A stretch of 62,665 nucleotides of DNA from Aeromonas rivuli. Its GTDB lineage: Bacteria; Pseudomonadota; Gammaproteobacteria; Enterobacterales; Aeromonadaceae. This document shows, piece by piece, positions 45,186 through 54,439 of this stretch. Where the stretch lies: the NCBI RefSeq assembly GCF_000820045.1, contig NZ_CDBJ01000054.1:1-62665 (forward strand), read 5' to 3'. The notes below the pieces were generated by a model, which searched no databases, had not been told where the DNA came from, and saw only the letters and a list, made by a program, of their open reading frames with translations. A program made the position numbers and the translations under genes. How positions within the stretch are numbered: position 1 is the first letter of the stretch; each line of letters begins with the position of its first letter.

Positions 45186-45518
45186 ATGATTGAACTCAAA
45201 ACCATGGCCCTGTTTCTGGTGACGGCGGTCGCCGAGATCCTCGGCTGCTACCTGCCCTATCTGTGGCTGACCCAGGGCAAGAGCATCTGGTTGCTGCTGC
45301 CCGCGGCCCTGAGTCTGGCCCTGTTTGCCTGGTTGTTGTCACTGCATCCGACCGCCGCCGGACGAGTCTATGCCGCCTATGGGGGCGTCTATATCTTCGT
45401 GGCCATCCTCTGGCTCTGGGCGGTGGATGGCATCAGGCCGACGCTGTGGGATCTGGTCGGTGCCGGGGTCGCCCTGACGGGCATGGCCATCATCATGTTT
45501 GCCCCCAGATCCGCATAG
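45186..45518 (+). CDS. ynfA: YnfA/UPF0060 family membrane protein
   Basis: This is a 110-residue protein with four membrane helices. [42 protein letters not shown] and [20 protein letters not shown] match YnfA, an SMR-related efflux-type protein. The ATG at 45171 is an alternative start; neither has ideal spacing. Confidence 0.9.
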   Translation: MIELKTMALFLVTAVAEILGCYLPYLWLTQGKSIWLLLPAALSLALFAWLLSLHPTAAGRVYAAYGGVYIFVAILWLWAVDGIRPTLWDLVGAGVALTGMAIIMFAPRSA

Positions 45519-45556
45519 GGCGCTGGGGAACATAGAAGATCAGGAGGGTTGCCATT

Positions 45557-46015
45557 GTGGTGATCAGAGAGTGCAGGGAGCAGGATCTGGCGGGCCTGCT
45601 CACTCTTTACGCCGAACTCAGGCCCAATGATCCCGTGTTGACGCCGTCGGTGGCGAGGGAGGCGCTGAGGCGACTGCTGGCCGAGCCCGGGGTGCGACTC
45701 CTGGTGGCCGAGGTGGAGGGCCAGCTGGCCGCCAGCTGTCAGTTGGGGGTGATCCCCACCCTCACCAATGGCGGCAAACCCTTTGCCATCATAGAGCATG
45801 TGATCACCGCAGCGGCCTTTCGCCGCCAGGGCCTGAGCCAGCAGGTGATAGCCCGGGCGCTCGCCATCGCCTGGGAGATGGAGTGTTACAAGGTGATGCT
45901 GCTGTCGGGGGAGGGGCGTGAGGGGGCCCACCGACTCTATGAGAAGCTGGGCTTCAAGGGGGGTATCGAGAAGGGCTTTGTCATCAAGCGCACCGACGCC
46001 ATGGCAGCTCGATAG
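45557..46015 (+). CDS. GNAT-family N-acetyltransferase
   Basis: This 152-residue protein has motif A IIEHVITAAAFRRQGLSQQV and motif B VMLLSGEGREGAHRLYEKLG. The GTG start at 45557 follows AGGAGG by nine bases; GTG 45560 is equally possible. The substrate is unknown. It lies close after ynfA and before another GNAT gene. Confidence 0.85.
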   Translation: MVIRECREQDLAGLLTLYAELRPNDPVLTPSVAREALRRLLAEPGVRLLVAEVEGQLAASCQLGVIPTLTNGGKPFAIIEHVITAAAFRRQGLSQQVIARALAIAWEMECYKVMLLSGEGREGAHRLYEKLGFKGGIEKGFVIKRTDAMAAR

Positions 46016-46059
46016 GGGCCTGATGGGCCAGCCATAGAGATCAACAGGAGAACTAGCAT

Positions 46060-46503
46060 ATGAAGATTGAACCGGCAGAAAGCGGCGATCACATGACGCT
46101 TATCGCCATCTGGGAGGCCTCGGTGCGCGCCACCCATCACTTCTTGCCAGAAGAGGAGATCGCCGCGCTCAGACCCCTCATTCTTGAGCACTATTTCGCC
46201 GCGGTGGCGCTGGTCTGCGGCAAACAGGATGATGGCGAGATCGATGGTTTTTGTGGGGTGCACGACGGCAATATCGAGATGCTGTTCGTGGCCCCCGAGG
46301 CGAGAGGGAGCGGGGTCGGCCGCCAGCTGGTGGACCACGCTATCCATTGTCTGGGGGCGACCCGGGTGGACGTCAACGAGCAGAATGCCCAGGCCCTCGG
46401 CTTTTATAGGCGCATGGGCTTTGCCGTGGTGGGGCGCTCTCCCCTGGATGGCCAGGGCAAGCCCTATCCGTTGTTGCACATGGTGCTGACCGCCCAGGAG
46501 TGA
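46060..46503 (+). CDS. YjaB-like GNAT acetyltransferase
   Basis: This 147-residue protein follows E. coli YjaB closely: LIAIWEASVRATHHFLPEEE, IEMLFVAPEARGSGVGRQLV, VNEQNAQALGFYRRMGFAVV-GRS and GKPYPLLHM. The stop is a TGA. The same frame continues open for a further 53 codons to a TAA at 46663 (see next entry). Confidence 0.87.
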   Translation: MKIEPAESGDHMTLIAIWEASVRATHHFLPEEEIAALRPLILEHYFAAVALVCGKQDDGEIDGFCGVHDGNIEMLFVAPEARGSGVGRQLVDHAIHCLGATRVDVNEQNAQALGFYRRMGFAVVGRSPLDGQGKPYPLLHMVLTAQE

Positions 46504-46665
46504 AGGCGCTCTGAATGTGCCGCGACCAAAGGGGAGGGCACGCAGCCCAATCTCGATTTTGCCAACCGCGATGGGGCAGGGTCGGGCGTGGGCTTTGGCG
46601 AACAGTCGGAGCGGATGCTGGAGCGCTGCGACACGGTCTTTTCGCAGGATAAATGGCATCAATAA
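46504..46665 (+). pseudogene. In-frame coding-like tail after the YjaB-like gene
   Basis: After the TGA the frame stays open and reads a well-composed stretch, DFANRDGAGSGVGFGEQSER, followed by MLERCDTVF and ending DKWHQ at TAA 46663, immediately before the terminator. Codon choice is host-like. It may be the 3' remnant of another gene. Readthrough extension of the acetyltransferase is less likely. Confidence 0.4.
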
Positions 46666-46691
46666 AAAAACCGCACGAGTGCGGTTTTTTT
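46665..46691. terminator. Bidirectional terminator before the rhlE end
   Basis: AAAAAACCGCAC and GTGCGGTTTTTT pair with a two-base loop; A and T tracts on both sides serve both convergent transcripts. Confidence 0.9.
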
Positions 46692-46735
46692 ATATTTCAG
46701 GCCTGGCGGTACAGAGTCGCCGCACAGAGGCTCTC

Positions 46736-48160
46736 TTACTCCTCGTTGGAGTTGTCCTGATAGCCATCGCGCTGGGTCTTGGGCAGGCGGCGCATCGGGG
46801 CGAAGCCGGTGTCTTCACCGCCACGCTCTTTCTGACGTGCCGGCGCCGCCGCTTTACTGCCAACTGCTTTGGGTTTCGGCTTGGTGGCGGGTTTTCCCCT
46901 GGCAGCAGGCTGCTCCTTGGCGGCTTTTTCTCTGGCCTTGACGTTGTGCTTGGCATTGACGTGGCCACCACGGTCGCGGTTTTGTATCGGCTTGTTACTG
47001 GGCAGGCTCTGGCGCGTCACTTTGCCGCTAGGCTCGTACCCTTCCTGAATTTCGCTCGGGATGCTTTGGCCTATCAAGGACTCTATGGCCTTGAGCTGAT
47101 CCAGCTCATCCAGACTGACCAGGGAGATGGCTTCGCCACCCCGACCGGCCCGGCCGGTACGACCGATCCGGTGAATGTAATCCTCGGCCACTTGCGGCAG
47201 CTCGAAGTTGATCACGTGCGGCAGCAGATCGATGTCGAGACCGCGGGCGGCGATATCGGTGGCAACCAGTACCCGCACCTTGCCCTCGCGAAAATCGGCA
47301 AGGGCCCGGTTGCGGGCGCCCTGGGTCTTGTCACCATGGATGGCGACGGTATTGAGGCCGTCTTTGACCATCTGCTGGGCGAGGCGGTCGGCGATAAGCT
47401 TGGTGCGCACGAATACCAGCACTCTTTGCCAGTTGCCCCGGCCAATCATGTGGGAGAGCAGCTCGCGCTTGCGCTCACGATCCACCTTGATGACACGCTG
47501 GTTGACTTGTTCGGCGGTGCTGTTGCTCGGGCTCACCTCGATGAGGGTCGGGCTCTTGAGCAAGTCATCGGCCAGCGCCTTGATTTCGTCCGAGAAGGTG
47601 GCGGAGAACAGCAGGGTCTGCCGCTCTTCCGGCAATGCCTTCATGATGCGGCGAATGTCGGTGATAAAGCCCATGTCGAGCATGCGATCCGCTTCATCCA
47701 GCACCAGCACTTCCAGCTCGGTCAGGGTGAGGGCGCGCTGGGTCAGCAGATCCAGCAGGCGACCGGGGGTGGCGACCAGAATGTCGACCCCGAGCTTGAT
47801 GGCCTCGAGATTGGGTTTGATGCTGACGCCACCGTAGGCTATCAAGGTCCGGAACGGCAGATGATTGGCGTACTTGATGATGCTCTCACCGACCTGGGCG
47901 GCCAGCTCGCGAGTCGGAGTCAGGATCAGGGCGCGGACCTGACGCCGTCCGCCACGGCCATGATTGGCCAGCAGACGGTGCAGCATGGGCAGGGTGAAAC
48001 CGGCTGTCTTGCCGGTCCCGGTCTGGGCGCCGCCCAGCACATCCTGGCCTGCCAGAATGGCCGGAATAGCCTGTTGCTGGATAGGGGTTGGCTGTGCGTA
48101 ACCCAACTCCTTGACGGCACGCAATATGTGCGGCGACAGGCCCAGTTCGTTAAATGACAT
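46736..48160 (-). CDS. rhlE: DEAD-box RNA helicase RhlE
   Basis: This is a 474-residue helicase. The Q motif lies near [10 protein letters not shown] (25-34), then motif I AQTGTGKT (45-52), PTRELA, DEAD (155-158), SAT (186-188), ARGLDI and [12 protein letters not shown] basic low-complexity tail after about 380 ([20 protein letters not shown]) should bind RNA, as in RhlE. It acts in RNA remodelling and ribosome assembly. Confidence 0.93.
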   Translation of the reverse strand: MSFNELGLSPHILRAVKELGYAQPTPIQQQAIPAILAGQDVLGGAQTGTGKTAGFTLPMLHRLLANHGRGGRRQVRALILTPTRELAAQVGESIIKYANHLPFRTLIAYGGVSIKPNLEAIKLGVDILVATPGRLLDLLTQRALTLTELEVLVLDEADRMLDMGFITDIRRIMKALPEERQTLLFSATFSDEIKALADDLLKSPTLIEVSPSNSTAEQVNQRVIKVDRERKRELLSHMIGRGNWQRVLVFVRTKLIADRLAQQMVKDGLNTVAIHGDKTQGARNRALADFREGKVRVLVATDIAARGLDIDLLPHVINFELPQVAEDYIHRIGRTGRAGRGGEAISLVSLDELDQLKAIESLIGQSIPSEIQEGYEPSGKVTRQSLPSNKPIQNRDRGGHVNAKHNVKAREKAAKEQPAARGKPATKPKPKAVGSKAAAPARQKERGGEDTGFAPMRRLPKTQRDGYQDNSNEE

Positions 48161-48480
48161 CTTAGAGAGAGACTCCTGACATTGAGCATTGGCTCAGCTG
48201 GGATCGACGCGCGCCATTGGCGCCACCAACCCCGAAGAAACTGCGATAGCGGTGGCGTCGTGAGAGGAACCACCGGAAACACACATTGCGGTGGCACCTT
48301 GGGGCGCACCAGCCGATCAGCATGGGCGCATAATATAGCAGAGATCGCGGCCAAGGGCAGCCGCCATCGGTGACAAGACTCCTGACCCAGGAGTGTACGG
48401 GTGGGGCGTTGCGACTCAAAGCCTATCTGAGGCAACGCGCAGCGTGATAACGGGCGGTTAATGACTCGGGCTGAACGGGC
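48161..48480. other. Upstream region of rhlE, no gene seen
   Basis: This 320-base gap lies between the glutathione peroxidase stop and the rhlE start (both leftward). It contains a GGCGCC-centred inverted repeat near 48220. A long leader would suit a cold-regulated helicase, but no defined element is recognisable. Confidence 0.45.
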
Positions 48481-48957
48481 TCAGAGCTGGGCTGCGATGT
48501 CGGTGGCCAGGGATTCCGGGGTTGTCTGGGGGGCATAGCGAGCCACCACCTGGCCATCACGGTTGATGAGAAACTTGGTGAAGTTCCATTTGACCGCCTC
48601 CGAACCCAGCAGGCCCGGTTGCTCGGCCTTGAGCCAGCGATAGAGGGGGTGAGTGCGGGGACCATTGACCTCGCACTTGCTCATGATGGGGAAGCTGACC
48701 GGGTAATCCAGCGCGCAGAAGCGGGCTATCTCGTCGGCCTCACCGGGTTCCTGGCCGCCAAACTGGTTGCAGGGAAAGCCGAGTATGGTCAACCCCAGGG
48801 GGGAGAACTGACGATAGAGGGCTTCCAGGCCTGTGTATTGGGGCGTAAAACCGCAGTGGCTGGCGACGTTGACCACCAGGATCACCCTATTTTGCAACTC
48901 GCGCTGGGGGTATTCGCTGCCATCGAGGCGGGTGAGTGTTAGCTTGCTCAGGGTCAT
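48481..48957 (-). CDS. Glutathione peroxidase family protein
   Basis: This is a 158-residue thioredoxin-fold peroxidase. The catalytic triad is visible: C35 in NVASHCGFTPQY, Q69 in FGGQEPG and W124 in VKWNFTKFLI. It is a cysteine and not a selenocysteine enzyme. It reduces peroxides with thioredoxin or glutathione. It has the usual bacterial length. Confidence 0.92.
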   Translation of the reverse strand: MTLSKLTLTRLDGSEYPQRELQNRVILVVNVASHCGFTPQYTGLEALYRQFSPLGLTILGFPCNQFGGQEPGEADEIARFCALDYPVSFPIMSKCEVNGPRTHPLYRWLKAEQPGLLGSEAVKWNFTKFLINRDGQVVARYAPQTTPESLATDIAAQL

Positions 48958-49168
48958 ATTGATGCTCGTCGTCTGTGGTTAATCGCCCAGGATCCTGAGG
49001 CAACGCTAGCTGAGCCGGTGGTGCAGAGCAAGGGGGGCGGCGGAAAGGGCCTTCATATTGATGCTGAGGCTCGTATCGAGTTGCAATCCGGTTTGTGAGC
49101 CGCCCCAAAAGCCGATAAAAAGCGCCACTGCTACTTTTTGAGCCTATCCCTTGGATTACAACGCCGTC

Positions 49169-49759
49169 ATGGATGCCATTTACACCCAGGGTTGGGTGAT
49201 AGTGGACGATTTTCTCTCCGCCGCCGAGGTGGATCTGCTGCGTGCCTGCCTGCCCGATGAGTGGCAACAGGCCGGCATTGGTCGTGAAGGGCAGCATCAG
49301 GGCAATCCCGAGATCCGCCGGGATCAGATCCACTGGTTGGATGGGGAGCTGGGGGCCCCGGTGGCGGCCTATCTGGCGCGCATGGAATCCTTGCGCATCG
49401 CAGTCAACCGCATGCTGATGCTGGGACTCTTTGATTACGAGGCCCATTTTGCCCGTTATCGACCCGGTGATTTCTACGCGACCCACAGGGATGCCTTCGC
49501 CGGGCGCTCCAACCGCCGCCTCACCTCCGTCTTCTATCTCAATAATGGTTGGCAGCCGGACGATGGCGGCGTGCTGCGAGTCTATGACGACAGTGAACAG
49601 CATCTGATGGATATCTCTCCCAAGGGGGGGCGACTGGTGTTGTTTCTGTCCGAGGAGTTTCCCCACGAGGTGCTGGCCGCCCGTCAGGAGCGTTACAGCA
49701 TCGCGGGATGGTTCAGGGTCAATGGTACCGCCCCTGGCCGAGTCGACCCGCCCCGTTGA
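49169..49759 (+). CDS. 2-oxoglutarate/Fe(II) dioxygenase
   Basis: This is a 196-residue double-stranded beta-helix oxygenase of prolyl-hydroxylase type. Iron ligands are H106 and D108 in FYATHRDAF and H166 in EFPHEV. The 2-oxoglutarate arginine is R175 in RYSIAGW. ATG 49169 is assumed; a TTG six codons earlier (49151) is possible. The protein substrate is unknown. It has the length and motif set of small cytosolic hydroxylases related to eukaryotic EGLN/OGFOD. Confidence 0.85.
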   Translation: MDAIYTQGWVIVDDFLSAAEVDLLRACLPDEWQQAGIGREGQHQGNPEIRRDQIHWLDGELGAPVAAYLARMESLRIAVNRMLMLGLFDYEAHFARYRPGDFYATHRDAFAGRSNRRLTSVFYLNNGWQPDDGGVLRVYDDSEQHLMDISPKGGRLVLFLSEEFPHEVLAARQERYSIAGWFRVNGTAPGRVDPPR

Positions 49760-49987
49760 TCTCCGCCTTGCAGGGCCGTGTGGCCGCGGGCCTGAGGTTG
49801 ACAGAAATTGGCGCTTTGTTGGCCAGTAGCGCGGCTTTGTGCCCGGTCTTAGCGTCCGGGCGCTGCCATCAGCTGACAAGGCGTATTCTTGCTTGCTACA
49901 CTGGCCGCACTTGGCTTACGTCCGGTGGCTGGTTTCCTGTTCGCCGCCGAGGATGACGCGGCCGCTTCTCCCAAGGGATCCCAATCA

Positions 49988-50977
49988 ATGAAGAAGATGC
50001 ATGTCTTGCTGCTGTGCGGCGGCGGTGGCTCCGAGCACGAAGTCTCTCTGCGCAGTGCCAATTTCATCGAGCAACAACTCGGCCTCCTGCCCGGCGTCGA
50101 CGTGACCCGGGTCGAGATGTTTGCCGATCGCTGGCTCAGCGCCGACGGCCGCGAGTGCAAGCTGGGGCTCGACAGGCTGCTCTCTTTTGACAGCGTGGCG
50201 CGACCGGTGGATTTCGTGGTGCCCTGTATCCACGGCTACCCGGGCGAGACCGGCGATCTGCAATCTTTCCTCGAGCTGGCCGGTCTGCCCTACCTGGGCT
50301 GCGATGCCGAGGCGAGCAAGCTCTGCTTCAACAAGATCAGCACCAAGCTGTGGCTCTCCGCCCTGGATATTCCCAACACCCCTTATCTGTTCCTGACCGA
50401 GCAGGATGAGACCAGCCTGAATGAGGCCAAAGCCGCTTTGGCCAACTGGGGCAGGGTCTTTATCAAGGCCGCTTGCCAAGGCTCCTCGGTGGGTTGCTAC
50501 TCAGCCAGCAATGAAGCCGAACTGGTGCAGGGCATCAAGGACGCCTTCGGTTACTCCGAGCAGGTCCTGATCGAAAAAGCGGTCAAGCCCCGGGAGCTGG
50601 AAGTGGCCGTCTATCAGTACGGCGATGAGCTGGTGGCGACCTATCCGGGCGAGATCTGCGTGCCGACCGACAAGTTCTATACCTACGAAGAGAAGTACAG
50701 CAGCGCCAGCCACACCGAAACCGCCCTGCATGCAGAAGGGCTGACCCAGGCCCAGTCTGATGCCATCCAGGCCTATGCCCTCAAGGCGTTCCGTCAACTG
50801 AAACTGACCCATCTGTCGCGTATCGACTTCTTCCTGACCATCGATGGCGAGATCCTGCTCAACGAGATCAACACCTTCCCGGGCATGACTCCCATCTCCA
50901 TGTTCCCGAAATTGCTGGAGCATCATGGCCACAGCTTTGCGCAGTTCCTCGAAGGCATAGTGCGCAAACCCGCATAA
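49988..50977 (+). CDS. ddl: D-alanine--D-alanine ligase
   Basis: This 329-residue ATP-grasp ligase makes D-Ala-D-Ala for peptidoglycan. N-terminal LLLCGGGGSEHEVSLRSANF, ATP site FIKAACQGSSVGCYSA, and Mg/substrate residues in HLSRIDFFLTIDGEILLNEI-NTFPGMTPIS. The ribosome site is weak (AAGGGA about 11 bases upstream). Confidence 0.93.
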   Translation: MKKMHVLLLCGGGGSEHEVSLRSANFIEQQLGLLPGVDVTRVEMFADRWLSADGRECKLGLDRLLSFDSVARPVDFVVPCIHGYPGETGDLQSFLELAGLPYLGCDAEASKLCFNKISTKLWLSALDIPNTPYLFLTEQDETSLNEAKAALANWGRVFIKAACQGSSVGCYSASNEAELVQGIKDAFGYSEQVLIEKAVKPRELEVAVYQYGDELVATYPGEICVPTDKFYTYEEKYSSASHTETALHAEGLTQAQSDAIQAYALKAFRQLKLTHLSRIDFFLTIDGEILLNEINTFPGMTPISMFPKLLEHHGHSFAQFLEGIVRKPA

Positions 50978-50997
50978 GGGCAGGGTGCGGAGACACA

Positions 50998-51030
50998 ACA
51001 AGCGAGGGGCCCCAGGGCCCCTCGCTTGTT
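50998..51030. terminator. Terminator after ddl
   Basis: AACAAGCGAGGGGCCC and its complement form a long perfect stem with a very small loop, between convergent ddl and the VOC gene. Confidence 0.85.
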
Positions 51031-51039
51031 GATGGCGGT

Positions 51040-51474
51040 TTATGTCTGTGAACACTCCCCGGCTGCCGGGGTAAACAGCCAGATATGCGCCCCTTGGGGG
51101 TCGGCTATCAGGGCCATGCGCCCGACGCTGGGAATATCCATGGCAGGGACCACCAGGCTGCCGCCATGCTGGGTCACCCTGGCGACTCGGGCATCCACAT
51201 CATCGACTGCGATGTAGGTCGCCCAATGAGGTGGCACCCCTTCCATCTGCGGATTGCCGCGAGTGGCCTGTACCCCGGCGATGGGCCGACCGTTGGCGAC
51301 CAGCATGGGGTAATCAAACCCCTCCATCGCCGTCTGCTGCACCTGCCAGCCGAGCACCTCGGTATAGAAGCGGATCCCCGCCTCGCTATCGGGCACATAG
51401 AGTTCGTGCCAGGTAAAGGTACTGCCTTCGGCCAGGGCGTGCTCCCGGGCCTGGTCATTGCTTTGCTCCGTCAT
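51040..51474 (-). CDS. VOC-family (glyoxalase-like) protein
   Basis: This is a 144-residue protein. FTWHELYVPDSEAGIRFYTE-VLGW and later YIAVDDVDARVARVTQHGG, DPQGAHIWLF show one complete VOC unit pair with H/E-type metal positions. AGGAGAGAG precedes the ATG. It could be a glyoxalase, dioxygenase or resistance-type protein; the substrate is unknown. Confidence 0.87.
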   Translation of the reverse strand: MTEQSNDQAREHALAEGSTFTWHELYVPDSEAGIRFYTEVLGWQVQQTAMEGFDYPMLVANGRPIAGVQATRGNPQMEGVPPHWATYIAVDDVDARVARVTQHGGSLVVPAMDIPSVGRMALIADPQGAHIWLFTPAAGECSQT

Positions 51475-51639
51475 ATCGCTCTCTCCTTTAGAGGTCACTC
51501 CCGAGTGGCGTGACCGTGCGGTGTTGAGTATAGAAAGGGTCCCCCTGTCTGCTGGCTTTATGGGAGAGGCCTTGCCGCCCAGGGACACCCTCGCTACAAT
51601 TCCGCCCCTTTTTGTCCTCTTTTGTGCCGAGTCTCCTTC

Positions 51640-52413
51640 ATGAAGCCAGTCCCCGATCATGCCGTCAATCGCCTGCGAACCTGGCGCAAGAGTGTCTCTA
51701 CCCGTCCTTTCCTGGCCCGGGGCGGGAGCGTGCCACGCTGCGAGGCCTGTCAATTGCGCCGGGACTGGTGCGCCTGTGACTGGCGTCCCGAGCTCAAGGC
51801 CGAGGCGGGTTTCTGCCTGTTGATGTATGACAGCGAGCCGATGAAACCCTCCAACACGGGTCGTCTTATCGCCGATGTCTTGCCTGACACCACCTGGGCC
51901 TTCCTCTGGTCGCGCACCGAGCCCCATCCCGCGTTGCTGGCGCTGCTCGGGGATCCCGAGTGGCAGCCGTATGTGGTGTTTCCGGCGAGCGAAAAGGCGC
52001 CAGCGCGCCTGACCGAGCAGGTACTGCCCACGCCCGGCAAGCGGCCGCTGTTTATCTTGCTCGATGGCACCTGGCCAGAGGCACGCAAGATGTTCAACAA
52101 GAGCCCCTATCTCGATGCGCTGCCTGTGCTGAGCGTGCGTCCAGAGAGCCTCTCCACCTATGGCATGAGGGTGGCCCCCAAGGAGCATCAGCTCTGCACC
52201 GCCGAGGTGGCGGCCTGCGTGCTGGAAGTCGCGGGGGAGGTGCGGGCCGGGCTTGGCCTGCAACTCTGGTTCAACCTGTTCAGCAGCCGCTACATGGCCG
52301 GGCGGGTCAATCGCTGGCCGGGGGAGGAGGATGCCGCCCTGCAGCAGGCGCTGCACCCTTTCTTGAGTCCGATGGAGGAAAATGATGAAAATCGGGAATC
52401 AACCCCCGCTTGA
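51640..52413 (+). CDS. tapT: tRNA-uridine aminocarboxypropyltransferase TapT (DTW domain)
   Basis: This is a 257-residue DTW-domain protein. Zinc-type cysteines sit in RCEACQLRRDWCACDW, and the signature is LLDGTWPEARKMF. It resembles E. coli YfiP/TapT, which installs acp3U at position 47 of tRNA using SAM. ATG 51640 gives the family length. It is a single gene. Confidence 0.88.
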   Translation: MKPVPDHAVNRLRTWRKSVSTRPFLARGGSVPRCEACQLRRDWCACDWRPELKAEAGFCLLMYDSEPMKPSNTGRLIADVLPDTTWAFLWSRTEPHPALLALLGDPEWQPYVVFPASEKAPARLTEQVLPTPGKRPLFILLDGTWPEARKMFNKSPYLDALPVLSVRPESLSTYGMRVAPKEHQLCTAEVAACVLEVAGEVRAGLGLQLWFNLFSSRYMAGRVNRWPGEEDAALQQALHPFLSPMEENDENRESTPA

Positions 52414-52606
52414 GTCATGAGCACTGGGATGATTCGACCCGAGAGGCGGCCAATGCCCGCCAAATAAAAGATGAAAATAAGGAATTGATTGGCTGCCATT
52501 GTTTCGTTATGTGAATGAGTGAGCCGCGCTTAGGATAGGCGCAACCGGCTCCTGCACGCCTCCTCTTGGCAGGATAGGAGCCCTGTCTTGTCTGACTGAG
52601 GTGCAA

Positions 52607-53386
52607 ATGGAGTTTGAGCTTACTACCCTGATCCTGCTGTTCGGCGTCGCCCTGGCTGCCGGTTTCATCGATGCCATCGCCGGGGGCGGCGGTCTGCTGA
52701 CGGTGCCCGCCCTGCTGGCCACCGGCATGCCGCCCGCCCTGGTACTGGGCACCAACAAGTTACAGAGCAGCTTCGGCTCCTTCTCCGCCACCTGGTTCTA
52801 TGCCCGCCGGGGCTTGATTGAGTGGCATATCATCTGGCCAGCGGTCATCTTCACCTTTATCGGGGCGGCGCTGGGCTCCCTGGCGGTGCAGACCATAGAC
52901 GCCGCTATTCTGGAGCGGCTGTTGCCCTTCCTGCTGGTGGCCTTTGCCTGTTACTTCTACTTCTCCCCCAGGGTGAGCGATGCGGAAAGCACCCGTCGTC
53001 TTACCCCCATGCTGTTTGCCTTGCTGGTTGGCGGCGGGGTCGGTTTCTATGATGGCTTCTTCGGCCCCGGCACCGGCTCCTTCTTTGCCATCGGCTTCGT
53101 CGCCCTGGCGGGGTTTGGTATGGCGCGGGCCACCGCCCACACCAAGTTGCTCAATTTCACCTCCAACATCGCCTCGCTGATCTTCTTTGCCCTCGGAGGC
53201 AAGGTGGTGTGGAGCGTCGGTTTCTCCATGGCGCTTGGGCAGTTTATCGGCGCCCGCTTTGGCTCAAAGCTGGTGCTGATCAAAGGGGTAAAGCTTATCA
53301 AACCCTTGCTGGTCACCATCTCCCTGCTAATGTCGGCCAAGCTTATCTGGAGCCAGTATCCCGCACTGTTTAGCTGGCTGCACTGA
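52607..53386 (+). CDS. TSUP/TauE-SafE family membrane transporter
   Basis: This is a 259-residue protein with about eight membrane helices. The repeat signature appears as FIDAIAGGGGLLTVPAL and again as GFYDGFFGPGTGSFFAI, with GTNKLQSSFGSFSA and HTKLLNFTSNIASL. It probably exports or imports a sulfonate/sulfite-like anion (family knowledge). Confidence 0.9.
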   Translation: MEFELTTLILLFGVALAAGFIDAIAGGGGLLTVPALLATGMPPALVLGTNKLQSSFGSFSATWFYARRGLIEWHIIWPAVIFTFIGAALGSLAVQTIDAAILERLLPFLLVAFACYFYFSPRVSDAESTRRLTPMLFALLVGGGVGFYDGFFGPGTGSFFAIGFVALAGFGMARATAHTKLLNFTSNIASLIFFALGGKVVWSVGFSMALGQFIGARFGSKLVLIKGVKLIKPLLVTISLLMSAKLIWSQYPALFSWLH

Positions 53387-53525
53387 GGTCAGGTGCAGGT
53401 CTGCGTCCCTCGACCCTCGTTTCACTGGCACAGCGCCATCAGGAGGCCGCGCCTGCACGGGCGCGGCTTCTCATCTTTGCACTGTTGTCAGACAACCACA
53501 TGGGGCATTGAGATAGAGGGCCTCA

Positions 53526-54374
53526 TCAGCCGCTCAGGGGCCTTAGTCGGGCGAAGTGGCGCGTCAGGGCCTGGATCAGGCGGCTGGCTCTGTCTCGTTT
53601 CAGGCTGCTGGGCCGGTAAATGAGGTGGATGGGGCGACTGATACCGGGCAGGGGGCGGGCTTGCTTGCCCTGCTCGCCGACCAGCGCGAGCAGCCCTTCT
53701 GGCAACATCACCGGCCCCATGCCCGCCTTGGCCAGTTCGATCAGCGCCAGATAGGAGTCGAGCTGCATGCGCGGCGTCAGCCCCAGCTCGGCCAGGGGGG
53801 CCACCAGATAGCGGTTGACCGGGTTGTCCAGGTCCATGGTGAACAGGCTGGCAGCCGGGCCTCTCTCCTCCTCATTCCCCACCAGATAGAAGGGTTCATC
53901 CCTCAGCAGCTCGGCGTGCAAACCGTGTCCGGGAGGCAGGCGTCCGGCGCAGATCCCGAGCAGGGCCTCCCCGGCCCGCACCCGTGCCAGGATCACCGGG
54001 GTGTGGTGGGTGGAGATCTGCAAGTAGGGATCCTGGCGCAGGTAGTCGGCCATGAAGGGGGCCAGGTAGCCGGCCAGCAGGGTCTCGGAGCAGGCAACTG
54101 GCAGGGGATGGGCATCGGTGAGGGTCTGGCTGTCGGCCAGCAGTCCCTTCATTTCTGCCAGGGTGGGAGCGAGACGGGTCAGCAGCTCGTGCGCCTGGGG
54201 AGTGAGCCTGATCTGGCGGCCATCGGGTTCGATCAACTTCTTGCCGAGCCGCTGTTCCAGCTGGCTGATGCGCTTGCTGACCGCCGACTGGCTGATATAG
54301 AGGCGGCTGGCCACCTTGCCCATGGTGCCCTCCGTCGCCAGCAGAAACAGGGTATCGAGCCCTTCCAGTAACAT
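53526..54374 (-). CDS. LysR-family regulator
   Basis: This 282-residue protein has an N-terminal HTH, EGTMGKVASRLYISQSAVSKRI-SQLE, then a periplasmic-binding-protein-like effector domain. ATG 54374 follows GGGAGG. It lies after the EamA gene on the same strand, 66 bases apart, so it may control that exporter. The effector is unknown. Confidence 0.88.
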   Translation of the reverse strand: MLLEGLDTLFLLATEGTMGKVASRLYISQSAVSKRISQLEQRLGKKLIEPDGRQIRLTPQAHELLTRLAPTLAEMKGLLADSQTLTDAHPLPVACSETLLAGYLAPFMADYLRQDPYLQISTHHTPVILARVRAGEALLGICAGRLPPGHGLHAELLRDEPFYLVGNEEERGPAASLFTMDLDNPVNRYLVAPLAELGLTPRMQLDSYLALIELAKAGMGPVMLPEGLLALVGEQGKQARPLPGISRPIHLIYRPSSLKRDRASRLIQALTRHFARLRPLSG

Positions 54375-54439
54375 AGTGTCGTGCCTCCCGAACATGTCCG
54401 GCCCCCACCTTAGGGGCTTGTGGGGCGAGAGGCAAGGGG

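Noticed and set aside
46517..48157. 546-codon plus-strand open frame opposite rhlE
   Set aside because: It covers the helicase exactly in antisense and has the low-complexity composition of a shadow; the helicase motifs on the other strand are complete.
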